From: JASGCL01 sp965203915
Lineage (GTDB): Bacteria; Pseudomonadota; Alphaproteobacteria; JASGCL01
Length of the DNA: 64,000 nt
Direction: 5' to 3'
Assembly: GCA_965203915.1 (NCBI GenBank)
Contig: OZ241918.1
Coordinates: 620,001 to 684,000, forward strand
Shown: in pieces, positions 53,651 through 61,718 of the stretch
Numbering within the stretch: position 1 is the first letter of the stretch
Layout of the letters: every line of letters begins with the position of its first letter
Position numbers and translations under genes: made by a program
Notes under the pieces: generated by a model
The model's database searches: none
Seen by the model: the letters and a program-made list of their open reading frames with translations, nothing else
What the model was told of the DNA's origin: nothing

Positions 53651-55183
53651 TTATAGCTGCGTCGCGGGCAACTTGATAGGATAACGTTTGCGCAATTCAA
53701 CATCCAACGCTGGGTCAATGAAGGAATGCGGCGGCATGGCAAGAATTTTTTCTTTGATGGCGCGCGCCTTTTCCAAAGCGGTTGGCTTGTTATTGGCCTC
53801 CCATTCTTTGGGTGAAGAGCGGTCAAAGGTTTTGGGATAAAAATAATCCTTTTGCATAACGCGCAAAGTTTGGTCGGCCCCCAAGAAATGTCCTGGGCCG
53901 TCGATGCAAACCGAGCGGATGGTGTCTAAACTCAATAATTCTTCGGTGACCTCTATGCCACGAATGATACGGCTGGTGGAACCCAAAACATCATTGTCCA
54001 ATATTAAACTTTCCAAGCAGAACCCGAGCAAACTGGCGTGCATGCCCGCCGATTCATAAACCAAATTAGCACCCGATTGCGCCACAATGGCGTGGTTATA
54101 TGCCTTTTCTGCGCCAGCCTGGTAATCAGGAATTTTTGAATCGGCCATGCCCGAAGCAACGCCGTTGATAAGGCCAAGATGCCTACCAATTTCTGCCACG
54201 CCAGCCATCAACAATGATTGTTCGGCCGAACCGCCGCTCATCGCGCCCGTGCGCAGGTCGCTAACAAATGGCCAAGCACCAAACATGGCGGGTGCCCCTG
54301 GCTTCACGGCATTAACATAAAATAATCCCGCCAAGACTTCGGCAGCCGACAGGGTTACCGAACCAACCAAGGTCGCGGGACTGGTCGCGCCCGCTTGGCC
54401 CGCTGATATTAATAAAATAGGCATGCCTTCGAGCGCGGCGCGTTCCAAGCAGCGGCAGGCGTCTTGCGCAAATTTTAATGGCGGCACCACAAAGCAACAA
54501 GATTGCGATACGAAAGGACGCGCCAACCATTGTTCTTTGCCACCCGCGATCTCATGCAGCATGGCCAAGGATAAATCAAAATGTTTGGTATCAACCCACG
54601 AAGTGCCAACATGTTTGCGCGAACCGCGCACCGAGGCATAGCAGGTGTTAAAATCCATATCCAATGGGTCGGGTAGATCACGTGGCACCAACGAACGTTG
54701 ATAAAAATGGATGTTATCCATGTGGTCGCATATTTTGGATGCATGATAAAGATCTTCCAACACTGATTCGCGATATTCGTTGGTTAAGGCATCAACCATA
54801 TGCACCGCGGCACCCGCCGTGCCGTAATAAACGCGGTCATCATAGGGATGCAAATCCCATTCGGGGTCTAAGCCAAATAATGTAAATTTTTTATTGGCAA
54901 TGGCAAGCATATCCAGCACGGCATTTTTGGGGAAACAAAGACGGTTGTTTTTGACAACCGCGCCCATTTTTTCGCAATATTCGATGGTGGATGGTAAGGC
55001 CTCAGCAAAGCCGATGTTTTCTAATATGCTTAAGGCACTCTCGACAATTTTTGATCTTTCTTCGGCGGTAAATAATTTTAAACGCCCCGACTTCATGCCA
55101 CGCCAAATGGGTTGCAGTTCGGTTTGCAAGGGGGCTTGTCTTGCGGCAACGCGCGATGCGCGACCGCCCATTCTTAGTGACAT
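53651..55183 (-). CDS. Trimethylamine methyltransferase (MttB) family protein
   Basis: The 510-aa protein has the MttB-family pattern (YGTAGAAVHMVDALTNEYR, PRDLPDPLDMDFNTCYAS, GQAGATSPATLVGSV and GGSAEQSLLMAG). There is no in-frame amber codon, so it belongs to the non-pyrrolysine branch. Some members of that branch demethylate glycine betaine or related quaternary amines and pass the methyl group to a corrinoid protein. The dimethylglycine dehydrogenase-like gene at 38.6 kb would act on a product of such a step. A purine-rich GGAGAGG precedes the ATG by about 8 bases. The substrate is not certain. Confidence 0.85.
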   Translation of the reverse strand: MSLRMGGRASRVAARQAPLQTELQPIWRGMKSGRLKLFTAEERSKIVESALSILENIGFAEALPSTIEYCEKMGAVVKNNRLCFPKNAVLDMLAIANKKFTLFGLDPEWDLHPYDDRVYYGTAGAAVHMVDALTNEYRESVLEDLYHASKICDHMDNIHFYQRSLVPRDLPDPLDMDFNTCYASVRGSRKHVGTSWVDTKHFDLSLAMLHEIAGGKEQWLARPFVSQSCCFVVPPLKFAQDACRCLERAALEGMPILLISAGQAGATSPATLVGSVTLSAAEVLAGLFYVNAVKPGAPAMFGAWPFVSDLRTGAMSGGSAEQSLLMAGVAEIGRHLGLINGVASGMADSKIPDYQAGAEKAYNHAIVAQSGANLVYESAGMHASLLGFCLESLILDNDVLGSTSRIIRGIEVTEELLSLDTIRSVCIDGPGHFLGADQTLRVMQKDYFYPKTFDRSSPKEWEANNKPTALEKARAIKEKILAMPPHSFIDPALDVELRKRYPIKLPATQL

Positions 55184-55374
55184 GATAAAATCCCTCTCCT
55201 TTTAATTTGTTATGATATTATTTTTTTAGAAAATAATGAATTTACAATTATATATTACCCATGAATGCGATTCGAGCTTACTACCCAAACTATAATTAAT
55301 TTAATACATTTATGGTGCCTCGTCAATAAAATTCTTATTTTTATCAATAAATAATATTTAAAAAATAAGATATC
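55184..55374. other. AT-rich spacer between mttB-like gene and fbpC
   Basis: No coding region is seen. The mttB-like gene on the - strand is probably transcribed from a promoter here, and its ribosome binding site is the complement of the ccctctcc near 55,193. Confidence 0.5.
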
Positions 55375-55378
55375 TTAT
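55365..55378 (-). terminator. Weak candidate terminator of the iron ABC operon
   Basis: The perfect AT-rich dyad ATAAGATATCTTAT overlaps the stop of fbpC. On the - strand it is followed by TTTTTTAAAT. The stem has only AT pairs at its ends and no loop, so the case is weak. Confidence 0.3.
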
Positions 55379-56526
55379 GCAAAAACAAATAAGCCTTTTT
55401 TTTCTATCACCGCCCGCACCCTATCCCCCACCTTAAAACGGCGCGGGTTGGCATGGTCGGTAAGCAAACGACTATGAATATGGAACGGGGTGTTGGGCGA
55501 TCTATTGTCGGTAGAGGCATCGTTATGGCATTGCCAATGGATGAGCAGGTGGTTGCCCAAAAACCTTACCTCCACCACTTCGCCTGTTATCTCGCTGGCT
55601 ATTTTTGTTGCTGTGGTTTTTTTTATTTCTTCCCCCATGCTACAATTGATAAGGTCGATGGCGTCCGCCCTTATAACCACCTCAACCATTTTTTTCTCAT
55701 CATTTTTTGTTAAGGTCTCGGCCGACAATGCACCAAGCGGGGTTACAACCTTTCCTTGGCTCACAACGCCTGCAAAACGATTAACCTCCCCAAATATTGA
55801 CGCAACGAAGGGGCTTTTGGGGTGATAATATAGGTCAAGGGGGTGACCTTGCTGCTGTAATTTCTGGTCATGCAATATGGCCATGGTGTCGCTCATGAAC
55901 ATGGCTTCTTCCGCCGAGTGGGTAACCAACAGGGTGGCGATTTTGTTTTCTTCTAAAAAATGGAGGAGCCAATCGCGCAACTCATCGCGCACCCGTTCGT
56001 TAAGCGATGAAAAGGGCTCGTCCATCAATATTAATTTGGAGCCTGGTGCCAAGGCGCGCGCCAAAGCAACCCGCTGTTGTTCGCCGCCCGACAATTGATG
56101 GGGGTAACGATCGAACAGCTGTTCTAAACCAACTTTTTTTAATAAATTCTGCACCAAAGATTTTTTATCAAGCGCGGTTAATTGTCGGTTGCGTTGGATG
56201 CCAAAAGCAATATTGTCATAGGCATTCAAATGGGGGAACAATGCGATATCTTGAAACAATAGCCCCAAACCGCGCTGTTCGGGCGGTAAAACAAAATGCT
56301 GGTCCGAAACCAATTCGCCGTTGATAAAAATTTGGCCACTGGTTGGTTTTTCTAAACCCAAGGCCAAGCGTAATATGGTGGTTTTACCCGACCCCGAAGG
56401 ACCAAGCAAAGACATGACGCTGTTGCTGGGCACCGAAAAAGATACGCCCTGTAATATTTTTTCCTTGCCGTTAGATTTACGGTAAGAAAAATGGACATCA
56501 CGAAATTCTAAAATATTTTTTGCCAT
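55375..56526 (-). CDS. fbpC: Ferric iron ABC transporter, ATP-binding protein
   Basis: The ATPase has Walker A GPSGSGKT (about residue 42), signature LSGGEQQRVALARAL (about 144), Walker B LILMDEPFSSL and the switch His in LLVTHSAEEAM. The C-terminal third is a TOBE-type regulatory region (EVVEVRFLGNHLLIHWQC). The 383-aa length fits FbpC/PotA-like ATPases. It starts 1 bp after the permease stop, so it is coupled to it. Confidence 0.9.
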   Translation of the reverse strand: MAKNILEFRDVHFSYRKSNGKEKILQGVSFSVPSNSVMSLLGPSGSGKTTILRLALGLEKPTSGQIFINGELVSDQHFVLPPEQRGLGLLFQDIALFPHLNAYDNIAFGIQRNRQLTALDKKSLVQNLLKKVGLEQLFDRYPHQLSGGEQQRVALARALAPGSKLILMDEPFSSLNERVRDELRDWLLHFLEENKIATLLVTHSAEEAMFMSDTMAILHDQKLQQQGHPLDLYYHPKSPFVASIFGEVNRFAGVVSQGKVVTPLGALSAETLTKNDEKKMVEVVIRADAIDLINCSMGEEIKKTTATKIASEITGEVVEVRFLGNHLLIHWQCHNDASTDNRSPNTPFHIHSRLLTDHANPRRFKVGDRVRAVIEKKGLFVFA

Positions 56527-56527
56527 C

Positions 56528-58375
56528 TTAATCCTTTTCTTTCAGCCAATAATGTTTCGTCAACCAGATGGATGCCATGCTTACCAAAATAATAAGCAAG
56601 CCAGGTAAGGCCGCCATTTTTATACGCTCGTCACTGACAAAGGTGAAGAGCCTTAAAGATAAAGTTTCCACGCCAAACGGCCGCAGCACCAGGGTGATGG
56701 GCAGTTCCTTGATAATTTCGATGAAGGCAATAAGAAAGCCAGAAAATAAGGCGGGGCGCAGCAGCGGCAGGTGAACAAACCCCAAAACCCCGCCGATGAT
56801 ATTGCTGGGCCATTTTTTTATTTTTTTCTTGCCGTCATATTTTTTTGCCATGGGTAGCGTATTCGTTAAATGAGTATAGGAATTTTTGTTGACGACATGG
56901 TTAAAGAAATTGCCAAAAAAAGCAATGGGTGTTTCGCCCAACACCCGCGCCGCATGGTCGATGTTGAGGCTGATGGCGCGATAACCCGCGCTGATGGCAC
57001 CAAAACAACTGGCAGAAAATTTTGCCAAATAACCATAAAATAACAAAACAAGCATGGCGATGTTGTAATAGGTGGCATTTTGTGAAGCATCTTCGGCTTG
57101 AGAAAAAAACACCCTTACGAATGCAAAGCCAAGGATTAATATTCCCAACCCCAGCACGACCCCAGGCATGGCGTAGCCAATCACCAACGGCAAACGCAGC
57201 AGCGGCATGTGCCATTGCCGTTCGGCAAAACCGATGATAAGAGCAAAGAATAAAATACTTAGCCCCGCAACAGTGGCGAAGCCAAAAGTAGTCAGCAGGG
57301 CAGGCAGGGTGTCGGTGATAGTGGCAAGCCAATCTTGTAAATAACTTGGCGCAGCAATGTCGGTGGCGTCGCCCATTTGCCAACCATGCCACAGCGGCGC
57401 GATGAACCATACCAACAAAGATAGAAAGGGCAAACCAATCGCAAAAAATAATAATATACCCAAGCAAGTCAGCAAGGCAATATTGCCCAATCGTGATAAG
57501 GATTCGGGGCGATGGTAACTTGCGCCGCGCCCCGTTGTCAGGGTGCTTTTGCGTTGCAGTCGCCAACCCATCAGATGAAAATTTTGAATGATATAGTCGA
57601 AGATTAAAAATAACGACACCAACAGCAGAATGATAAAACAAAAATAACGAGCATAATTGATTTGCCCCAAATTAAGCCATAGGTCAAACATACCCATCGA
57701 CAGGGTTTTGACCGCAAAGAAATTCATCGCGCCGTAATCGGCCATAACCTCCAACCCCACCAAAATAAACCCCGCCATCATTTGCGGCAGCATCAGCGGT
57801 AAAAACAAACGCCAAAAACAACTGGATAACGGCAAGCCGAGCACCCGCGCCATTTCAAGGTTGCGGGTTACATGAAGCGAGGAGGATAAGAAGGAGCGTG
57901 CCAACAAATAAACATAGGGATAAAAGCAAAGCGATAAAACCACCGCGGCCAATCGCCAATCGCGTGGATTAAAAAATCCTAACCAGTTGTAAAGCCATTG
58001 CCCCAATATTCCATTGGGCGACAATTGTTCGACATAAACCATGGCAACGATATAAGGCGGCGTGGCAAAGGGCATCAGCACCAGCCAGGATAATATTTTT
58101 TTCCCTGGAAAAGAAAAAAATTCAAAAAACCAAGCCAAGCCCATGCCAATCATAACCGCCAGGCCACCCGTTGCCAGCACCATTTTGCAGGTGGTGAGGA
58201 GGTAAGGCAGAATAATCGCGGCGTCAATATTAACCAGCAGGCCGTCATGCTGGGGTTGGTTTGCGCCGCCCGCAAGCAATAAAAAAAATAACGGCAGCAG
58301 TGGTAAAAAACTTAGGAGTAATAATGCAAATTTGGTGGGAACAATGCCGCGAGCAGGGGTGGATGACTTTTTCAT
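56528..58375 (-). CDS. fbpB: Ferric iron ABC transporter, fused permease
   Basis: This 615-aa protein has two fused permease halves with about twelve membrane helices. The first coupling motif is RNLEMARVLGLPLSSCF; the second is NIDHAARVLGETPIAFFGNF. In FbpB-like proteins the second motif continues directly into LPLLRPALFSG. Here a Lys-rich segment of about 40 residues (NKNSYTHLTNTLPMAKKYDG and following) separates them, which explains the excess over the usual ~550 aa. The rest of the permease looks intact. Confidence 0.9.
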   Translation of the reverse strand: MKKSSTPARGIVPTKFALLLLSFLPLLPLFFLLLAGGANQPQHDGLLVNIDAAIILPYLLTTCKMVLATGGLAVMIGMGLAWFFEFFSFPGKKILSWLVLMPFATPPYIVAMVYVEQLSPNGILGQWLYNWLGFFNPRDWRLAAVVLSLCFYPYVYLLARSFLSSSLHVTRNLEMARVLGLPLSSCFWRLFLPLMLPQMMAGFILVGLEVMADYGAMNFFAVKTLSMGMFDLWLNLGQINYARYFCFIILLLVSLFLIFDYIIQNFHLMGWRLQRKSTLTTGRGASYHRPESLSRLGNIALLTCLGILLFFAIGLPFLSLLVWFIAPLWHGWQMGDATDIAAPSYLQDWLATITDTLPALLTTFGFATVAGLSILFFALIIGFAERQWHMPLLRLPLVIGYAMPGVVLGLGILILGFAFVRVFFSQAEDASQNATYYNIAMLVLLFYGYLAKFSASCFGAISAGYRAISLNIDHAARVLGETPIAFFGNFFNHVVNKNSYTHLTNTLPMAKKYDGKKKIKKWPSNIIGGVLGFVHLPLLRPALFSGFLIAFIEIIKELPITLVLRPFGVETLSLRLFTFVSDERIKMAALPGLLIILVSMASIWLTKHYWLKEKD

Positions 58376-58462
58376 GATGGTCAGGTATTTTCCACCATAG
58401 ACAGATTCTTAACCAAAATAAATATATTCTTAGGACTAGCGCCAGGGTTGATATCAGGTCAA

Positions 58463-59026
58463 TTATTTTACAACAATTTTCCCCTTCATGCCATGTTCCT
58501 CATGCCCAGGTATAAGGCAGATTATCATAAATTGACCCGCTTCAAGAAAATGCCAATAGAGGTTAGCGGTTTTGCCGCCTTCTACTTCCACTTCAAATGC
58601 TTCGGGATTTTCCTCTGCTTCGCCGTCGGCTATTTCTTCTTTGGCATAATCGATGGCGGCTTTGTCGCCAATGACAAATTCATGCTTGAGGCTGGTTTCA
58701 TTTTTGACAACAAAATTTATTACTTCGTTCTTTTTTATTTTCACTATATTGGGCACAAATTTGTAGGTGCCTGCGTGGATGGTTATCACCACTTCGCGGG
58801 CTGTTTTGGCTTCGGGGCTTTTTTTATCAACGGGCGCGCCAAAATCATAACGAGTCGTCCAACTGGGAACATAGGGGTGAGCAGCCGCACTCTTAGCAGC
58901 ATCCAGATTTTTTGTGGCTTCAGCATAGGCTGGGGCCACAGCATGCTGAGCAAAGGGCAGGTAAACCTGCAGGGGGCTTGTTAATACAACAACCCCCAGC
59001 AAGCCAATCACAAAATTGTTTTTCAT
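58463..59026 (-). CDS. Secreted cupredoxin-domain protein in the iron operon
   Basis: An N-terminal hydrophobic signal with AYA cleavage site is followed by about 60 linker residues and a cupredoxin fold. Type 1 copper ligands are visible as His in SLKHEF and the C-terminal Cys-x4-His-x4-Met set (CLIPGHEEHGM). An acidic insertion (KEEIADGEAEENPEAFE) lies between them. It sits 12 bp after fbpA and 87 bp before fbpB, so it is likely cotranscribed. A redox role in iron or copper uptake at the cell surface or periplasm is inferred. Confidence 0.82.
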   Translation of the reverse strand: MKNNFVIGLLGVVVLTSPLQVYLPFAQHAVAPAYAEATKNLDAAKSAAAHPYVPSWTTRYDFGAPVDKKSPEAKTAREVVITIHAGTYKFVPNIVKIKKNEVINFVVKNETSLKHEFVIGDKAAIDYAKEEIADGEAEENPEAFEVEVEGGKTANLYWHFLEAGQFMIICLIPGHEEHGMKGKIVVK

Positions 59027-59038
59027 TATTTAATATTT

Positions 59039-60112
59039 TTATTTGTCATTAAAATTAACCGACAGCAAAGCTTTAATCACAAGAGGATAAAACTTGTAGG
59101 CCTCGACCATAGCTTTGTCATCGCTGGTAAATTTTTTACCATTGAGGGAGATAAGATTTTTTTGCCAATGGGCCGCGGGCGACACAGGATATTCATTGTT
59201 TTTTGTCATGAAATATTCTTGCGATGAAGGCGTTAACAAAAATTGCGCAAGTTGTTCAGCACGTTGTTTGCGTTTGCTGTTTTTCATGATAGCAACGCCC
59301 GATATATTGGTGGCAATCCCTTCGCCCACTTTATCACCGACCAACGATACCAACCGCGGCGTGGTTTTGCTTTCAAGGTCGGGAACGTCTTTCTTCAACA
59401 AACCATAATAATAGCTATTGACGACGGCAATGTTGCACTGGCCGCTATACACCAATTTTATTTGGTCGCGGTCAACGCCACTTGGTTTTTGCACCAAGTT
59501 GGATTTTAATTTTTTAAGATAATCCTTCATTTGCGAATCATTCATGTAAACATGCAGGCCCGAAAACAACCCTAAATTATAAGGATGAAGACCATCGCGC
59601 ATACAAATTTGACCGCGCCATTTGGGGTCGGCCAATTGTTTCATGTTCACTATTTCTTGGGCGGGGGAATTCTTGGCTATAACAATAATCCGCGCGCGAT
59701 AGGAAACCCCAGTCCATAGGTTATCGCTATCAACAAAATTTTTCGGAATACCCTTGGTCACCGATGATGGAATGGGGTTATTAAAACCCGCGTCCTTTAA
59801 CTGTTGCACCATGGCAATATTTTGGGTGATAACAATATCGGCGGGGCTGTTGGGGCCTTCTTGTTTGATACGTTCAATCAAACTGTCGCCACCATAATAA
59901 GTGCGGACATTAACTTTATTTTTCTTCGCAAATTCGGCTAGCAGGGGTTTCAGCAAATCTTCCTTACGGTTGGTATATACCACCAGATCATGGTCGCCAT
60001 GGTCGTGCCCTTCATGGGCATGGGCGGCGGGTAGCAAGGATGCCAAAACGGGTAGTAGCAAACCACCCAATAAACAACGTTGTAATTTTTTGTGAGAGAA
60101 TTTTTTTAACAT
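59039..60112 (-). CDS. fbpA: Periplasmic ferric iron-binding protein (FbpA/FutA type)
   Basis: A signal peptide ending AAHAHA is followed by a His-rich stretch HEGHDHGDHD and the FbpA start LVVYTNRKEDLLKPLL. Family motifs include YYGGDSLIERIKQEG, ADIVITQN, VSYRARIIV, WRGQICMRDG and the tyrosine-rich iron ligand region NSYYYG (about residue 254). The 357-aa length is normal. It delivers ferric iron to the FbpBC permease. The His-rich N-terminus is an addition and could bind metal. Confidence 0.9.
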   Translation of the reverse strand: MLKKFSHKKLQRCLLGGLLLPVLASLLPAAHAHEGHDHGDHDLVVYTNRKEDLLKPLLAEFAKKNKVNVRTYYGGDSLIERIKQEGPNSPADIVITQNIAMVQQLKDAGFNNPIPSSVTKGIPKNFVDSDNLWTGVSYRARIIVIAKNSPAQEIVNMKQLADPKWRGQICMRDGLHPYNLGLFSGLHVYMNDSQMKDYLKKLKSNLVQKPSGVDRDQIKLVYSGQCNIAVVNSYYYGLLKKDVPDLESKTTPRLVSLVGDKVGEGIATNISGVAIMKNSKRKQRAEQLAQFLLTPSSQEYFMTKNNEYPVSPAAHWQKNLISLNGKKFTSDDKAMVEAYKFYPLVIKALLSVNFNDK

Positions 60113-60151
60113 GACTTTTTTTAATAGGATTTATAGGAAGCCCCTTTATTA

Positions 60152-60176
60152 ATATAGTAGTAATACAATACTATAT
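60152..60176. promoter_or_regulatory. Dyad operator over the fbpA promoter
   Basis: Perfect 8-bp arms ATATAGTA and TACTATAT are separated by 9 bases. The TA-rich dyad with 9-bp spacing resembles sites of Rrf2/RirA-type iron regulators, but the TGA-N9-TCA core is not exact. The regulator is not known. Confidence 0.55.
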
Positions 60177-60188
60177 AAAGCTTGTCAA
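60160..60188 (-). promoter_or_regulatory. Promoter of the iron ABC operon
   Basis: On the - strand TTGACA (60188-60183), a 17-base spacer and TATTAC (60165-60160) precede fbpA by about 48 bases. The dyad at 60152-60176 covers the -10 box, as expected for a repressor site. Confidence 0.7.
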
Positions 60189-60246
60189 TTGTCATATAAA
60201 GACAAAACAGATATTTTTTAATCATGGCGATGAGTGATTATAAAAT

Positions 60247-60277
60247 AAGCGGATGAGTCGAAAAGACTCATCCGCTT
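60247..60277 (-). terminator. Strong intrinsic terminator downstream of the trans-sulfuration gene
   Basis: A 13-bp perfect stem (AAGCGGATGAGTC with GACTCATCCGCTT) closes a 5-base loop. On the - strand it is followed by ATTTTATAAT; on the + strand by TATTCGTTT. It lies about 190 bp past the stop of the metC-like gene and may end a longer transcript or an independent small RNA. Confidence 0.75.
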
Positions 60278-60469
60278 TATTCGTTTGCCCGACCTGATAT
60301 TAGGAGAAAAGAGGTATCGGGGCAAAGGAATCTTGAGATACATTCGCTTGCCTGCTTATCCTCCATGATTATTCAATATCTATGCCAGCTAGGGGGCACA
60401 GCTACGGGCTTAGGCAAGGCCATGGCTGGGGGCATGCACCAGCGTGATTTTTAATGAAGACAAGGACGG

Positions 60470-61627
60470 TTAAGCTAAGGCCTGTTCCCAATCACGAATA
60501 AGATCCTCGTGATTTTCTAAACCCGTGGAGAAACGGATAAGGTCGGGCGGCACGGTGGAACCTTCCCCCTCGACCGTATATCTATGCTCGGCCAAGGATT
60601 CGGGACCACCGAGCGATGTTGCGCGGCGTATCGTTTTTAAATGGCGCACCACTTTCAATGCTTCGGCCGCGCCGCCGTTCACATGGATTCCCATCAACCC
60701 ACCAAATCCACCGTGCATTTGTTTTTGTGCCACGGCATAATTGGGGTGGCGGGGTTGGCTGGCGTGCCTAACCAATGATATTTTTTTATGTTGGCTTAAG
60801 AAATCGGCAACTTGCGCCGCATTATCCGAATGTTTTTTGACCCGCAAAAATAATGTTTTCAGGCTGCGGGTTAATAAAAAACTGGTGAAAGAATCAAGCA
60901 CCCAACCAAATAAAAACCGTTGGTCTTTTATACGCAACCATTGTTCGGTTTCGTCCTTGCTGGTCACCGTGCCTGCCAGCAAGTCATTATGCCCGCCCAG
61001 AAATTTGGTTGCCGAATGCACCACGTAATCGGCACCCAGATCCAGCGGGCGGGTTAAGATGGGCGTTGCCGCCGTGCTGTCGACGCATAATTTTGCCCCC
61101 ACCGCTTGGCAATGTTGCGCAGCCTTGGCAATATCAACAATATGGTTCATGGGGTTGGATGGCACCTCGACCCATACCAAAGCTGGCCTATGTTGTTTGA
61201 TGGCCGATGCCAAGGCTTCGTCGTCGCCACTTTTAACCCATATGATTTCGATACCATAACGGTTGAGGTGTTGCGTCGCCACTTTGGGTAGGCCATAATA
61301 AAGCGAATCCTGGACCAAGCATTTGTCGCCTTGCGATAGGGCAAGGAAGATGGCACTCATCGCGGCGGCACCCGAAGGGTAAAGCAATGTTTCAAAGCCC
61401 CCTTCCAAATGGTTGAGCATGGCAGAACATTGGTCAAGGCTGGCATTGTCGTCGCGCACATAGCCACGGTCGTCATGTTTTTCATATTGATCATTACGGA
61501 GGTAGGTTGTGCCCGTGTAGATAGGCGGGTGGATATTCCGCGTTTTTTCGTCATAAAAATATAACCCTTGGACAATTTCACTTTCCAAAGATAAACCAGC
61601 AGGGCGGGGGGGTAATTTACGGGGCAT
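60470..61627 (-). CDS. metC: Trans-sulfuration PLP enzyme, cystathionine beta-lyase type
   Basis: The 385-aa protein is a Cys/Met metabolism PLP enzyme. It has LYPSGAAAMSAIF, the substrate/cofactor segment LCVDSTAATPILTRPLDLG and the PLP lysine in SATKFLGGHNDLLAG (about residue 210). The C-terminal RRATSLGGPESLAEH is typical of MetC-like enzymes. The expected reaction is cleavage of cystathionine to homocysteine; a cystathionine gamma-synthase or gamma-lyase role cannot be excluded. A long imperfect dyad lies before the start. Confidence 0.85.
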   Translation of the reverse strand: MPRKLPPRPAGLSLESEIVQGLYFYDEKTRNIHPPIYTGTTYLRNDQYEKHDDRGYVRDDNASLDQCSAMLNHLEGGFETLLYPSGAAAMSAIFLALSQGDKCLVQDSLYYGLPKVATQHLNRYGIEIIWVKSGDDEALASAIKQHRPALVWVEVPSNPMNHIVDIAKAAQHCQAVGAKLCVDSTAATPILTRPLDLGADYVVHSATKFLGGHNDLLAGTVTSKDETEQWLRIKDQRFLFGWVLDSFTSFLLTRSLKTLFLRVKKHSDNAAQVADFLSQHKKISLVRHASQPRHPNYAVAQKQMHGGFGGLMGIHVNGGAAEALKVVRHLKTIRRATSLGGPESLAEHRYTVEGEGSTVPPDLIRFSTGLENHEDLIRDWEQALA

Positions 61628-61655
61628 GTTGCAAGCGTGATAAAAACTATAGGTA

Positions 61656-61696
61656 AACTTGTATCAATTTTTTTTTCAAAAAACAATTGACAAGTT
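61656..61696. promoter_or_regulatory. Imperfect dyad upstream of the metC-like gene
   Basis: AACTTGTATCAATT (61656-61669) mirrors AATTGACAAGTT (61685-61696), with two extra bases in one arm and a T/A-rich centre. It could form an RNA hairpin in the leader or be an operator. Confidence 0.35.
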
Positions 61697-61718
61697 GCTT
61701 AACGGCGGGATTATTTTT

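Larger units (their letters stand above)
60113..60469. other. Intergenic region with terminator and possible small RNA
   Basis: It contains the fbpA promoter and operator (60152-60188), a strong hairpin (60247-60277), and a GC-richer stretch (60290-60469) without a convincing gene. On the - strand that stretch has a 16-base segment (60323-60338) close to one in the tmRNA coding piece. A 29-codon ATG frame exists there but looks accidental. Confidence 0.55.

Noticed and set aside
53651..55183. Pyrrolysine-containing trimethylamine methyltransferase
   Set aside because: The frame is read through 510 codons with no internal TAG, and no pyl genes are nearby.
58448..58984. 178-aa + strand ORF opposite the cupredoxin gene
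   Set aside because: It is an antisense shadow; the - strand frame has a signal peptide and copper ligands.
60260..60360. 29-aa ORF (MEDKQASEC...) before the terminator on the - strand
   Set aside because: Too short, no ribosome binding pattern beyond chance, and it overlaps the motif shared with tmRNA.
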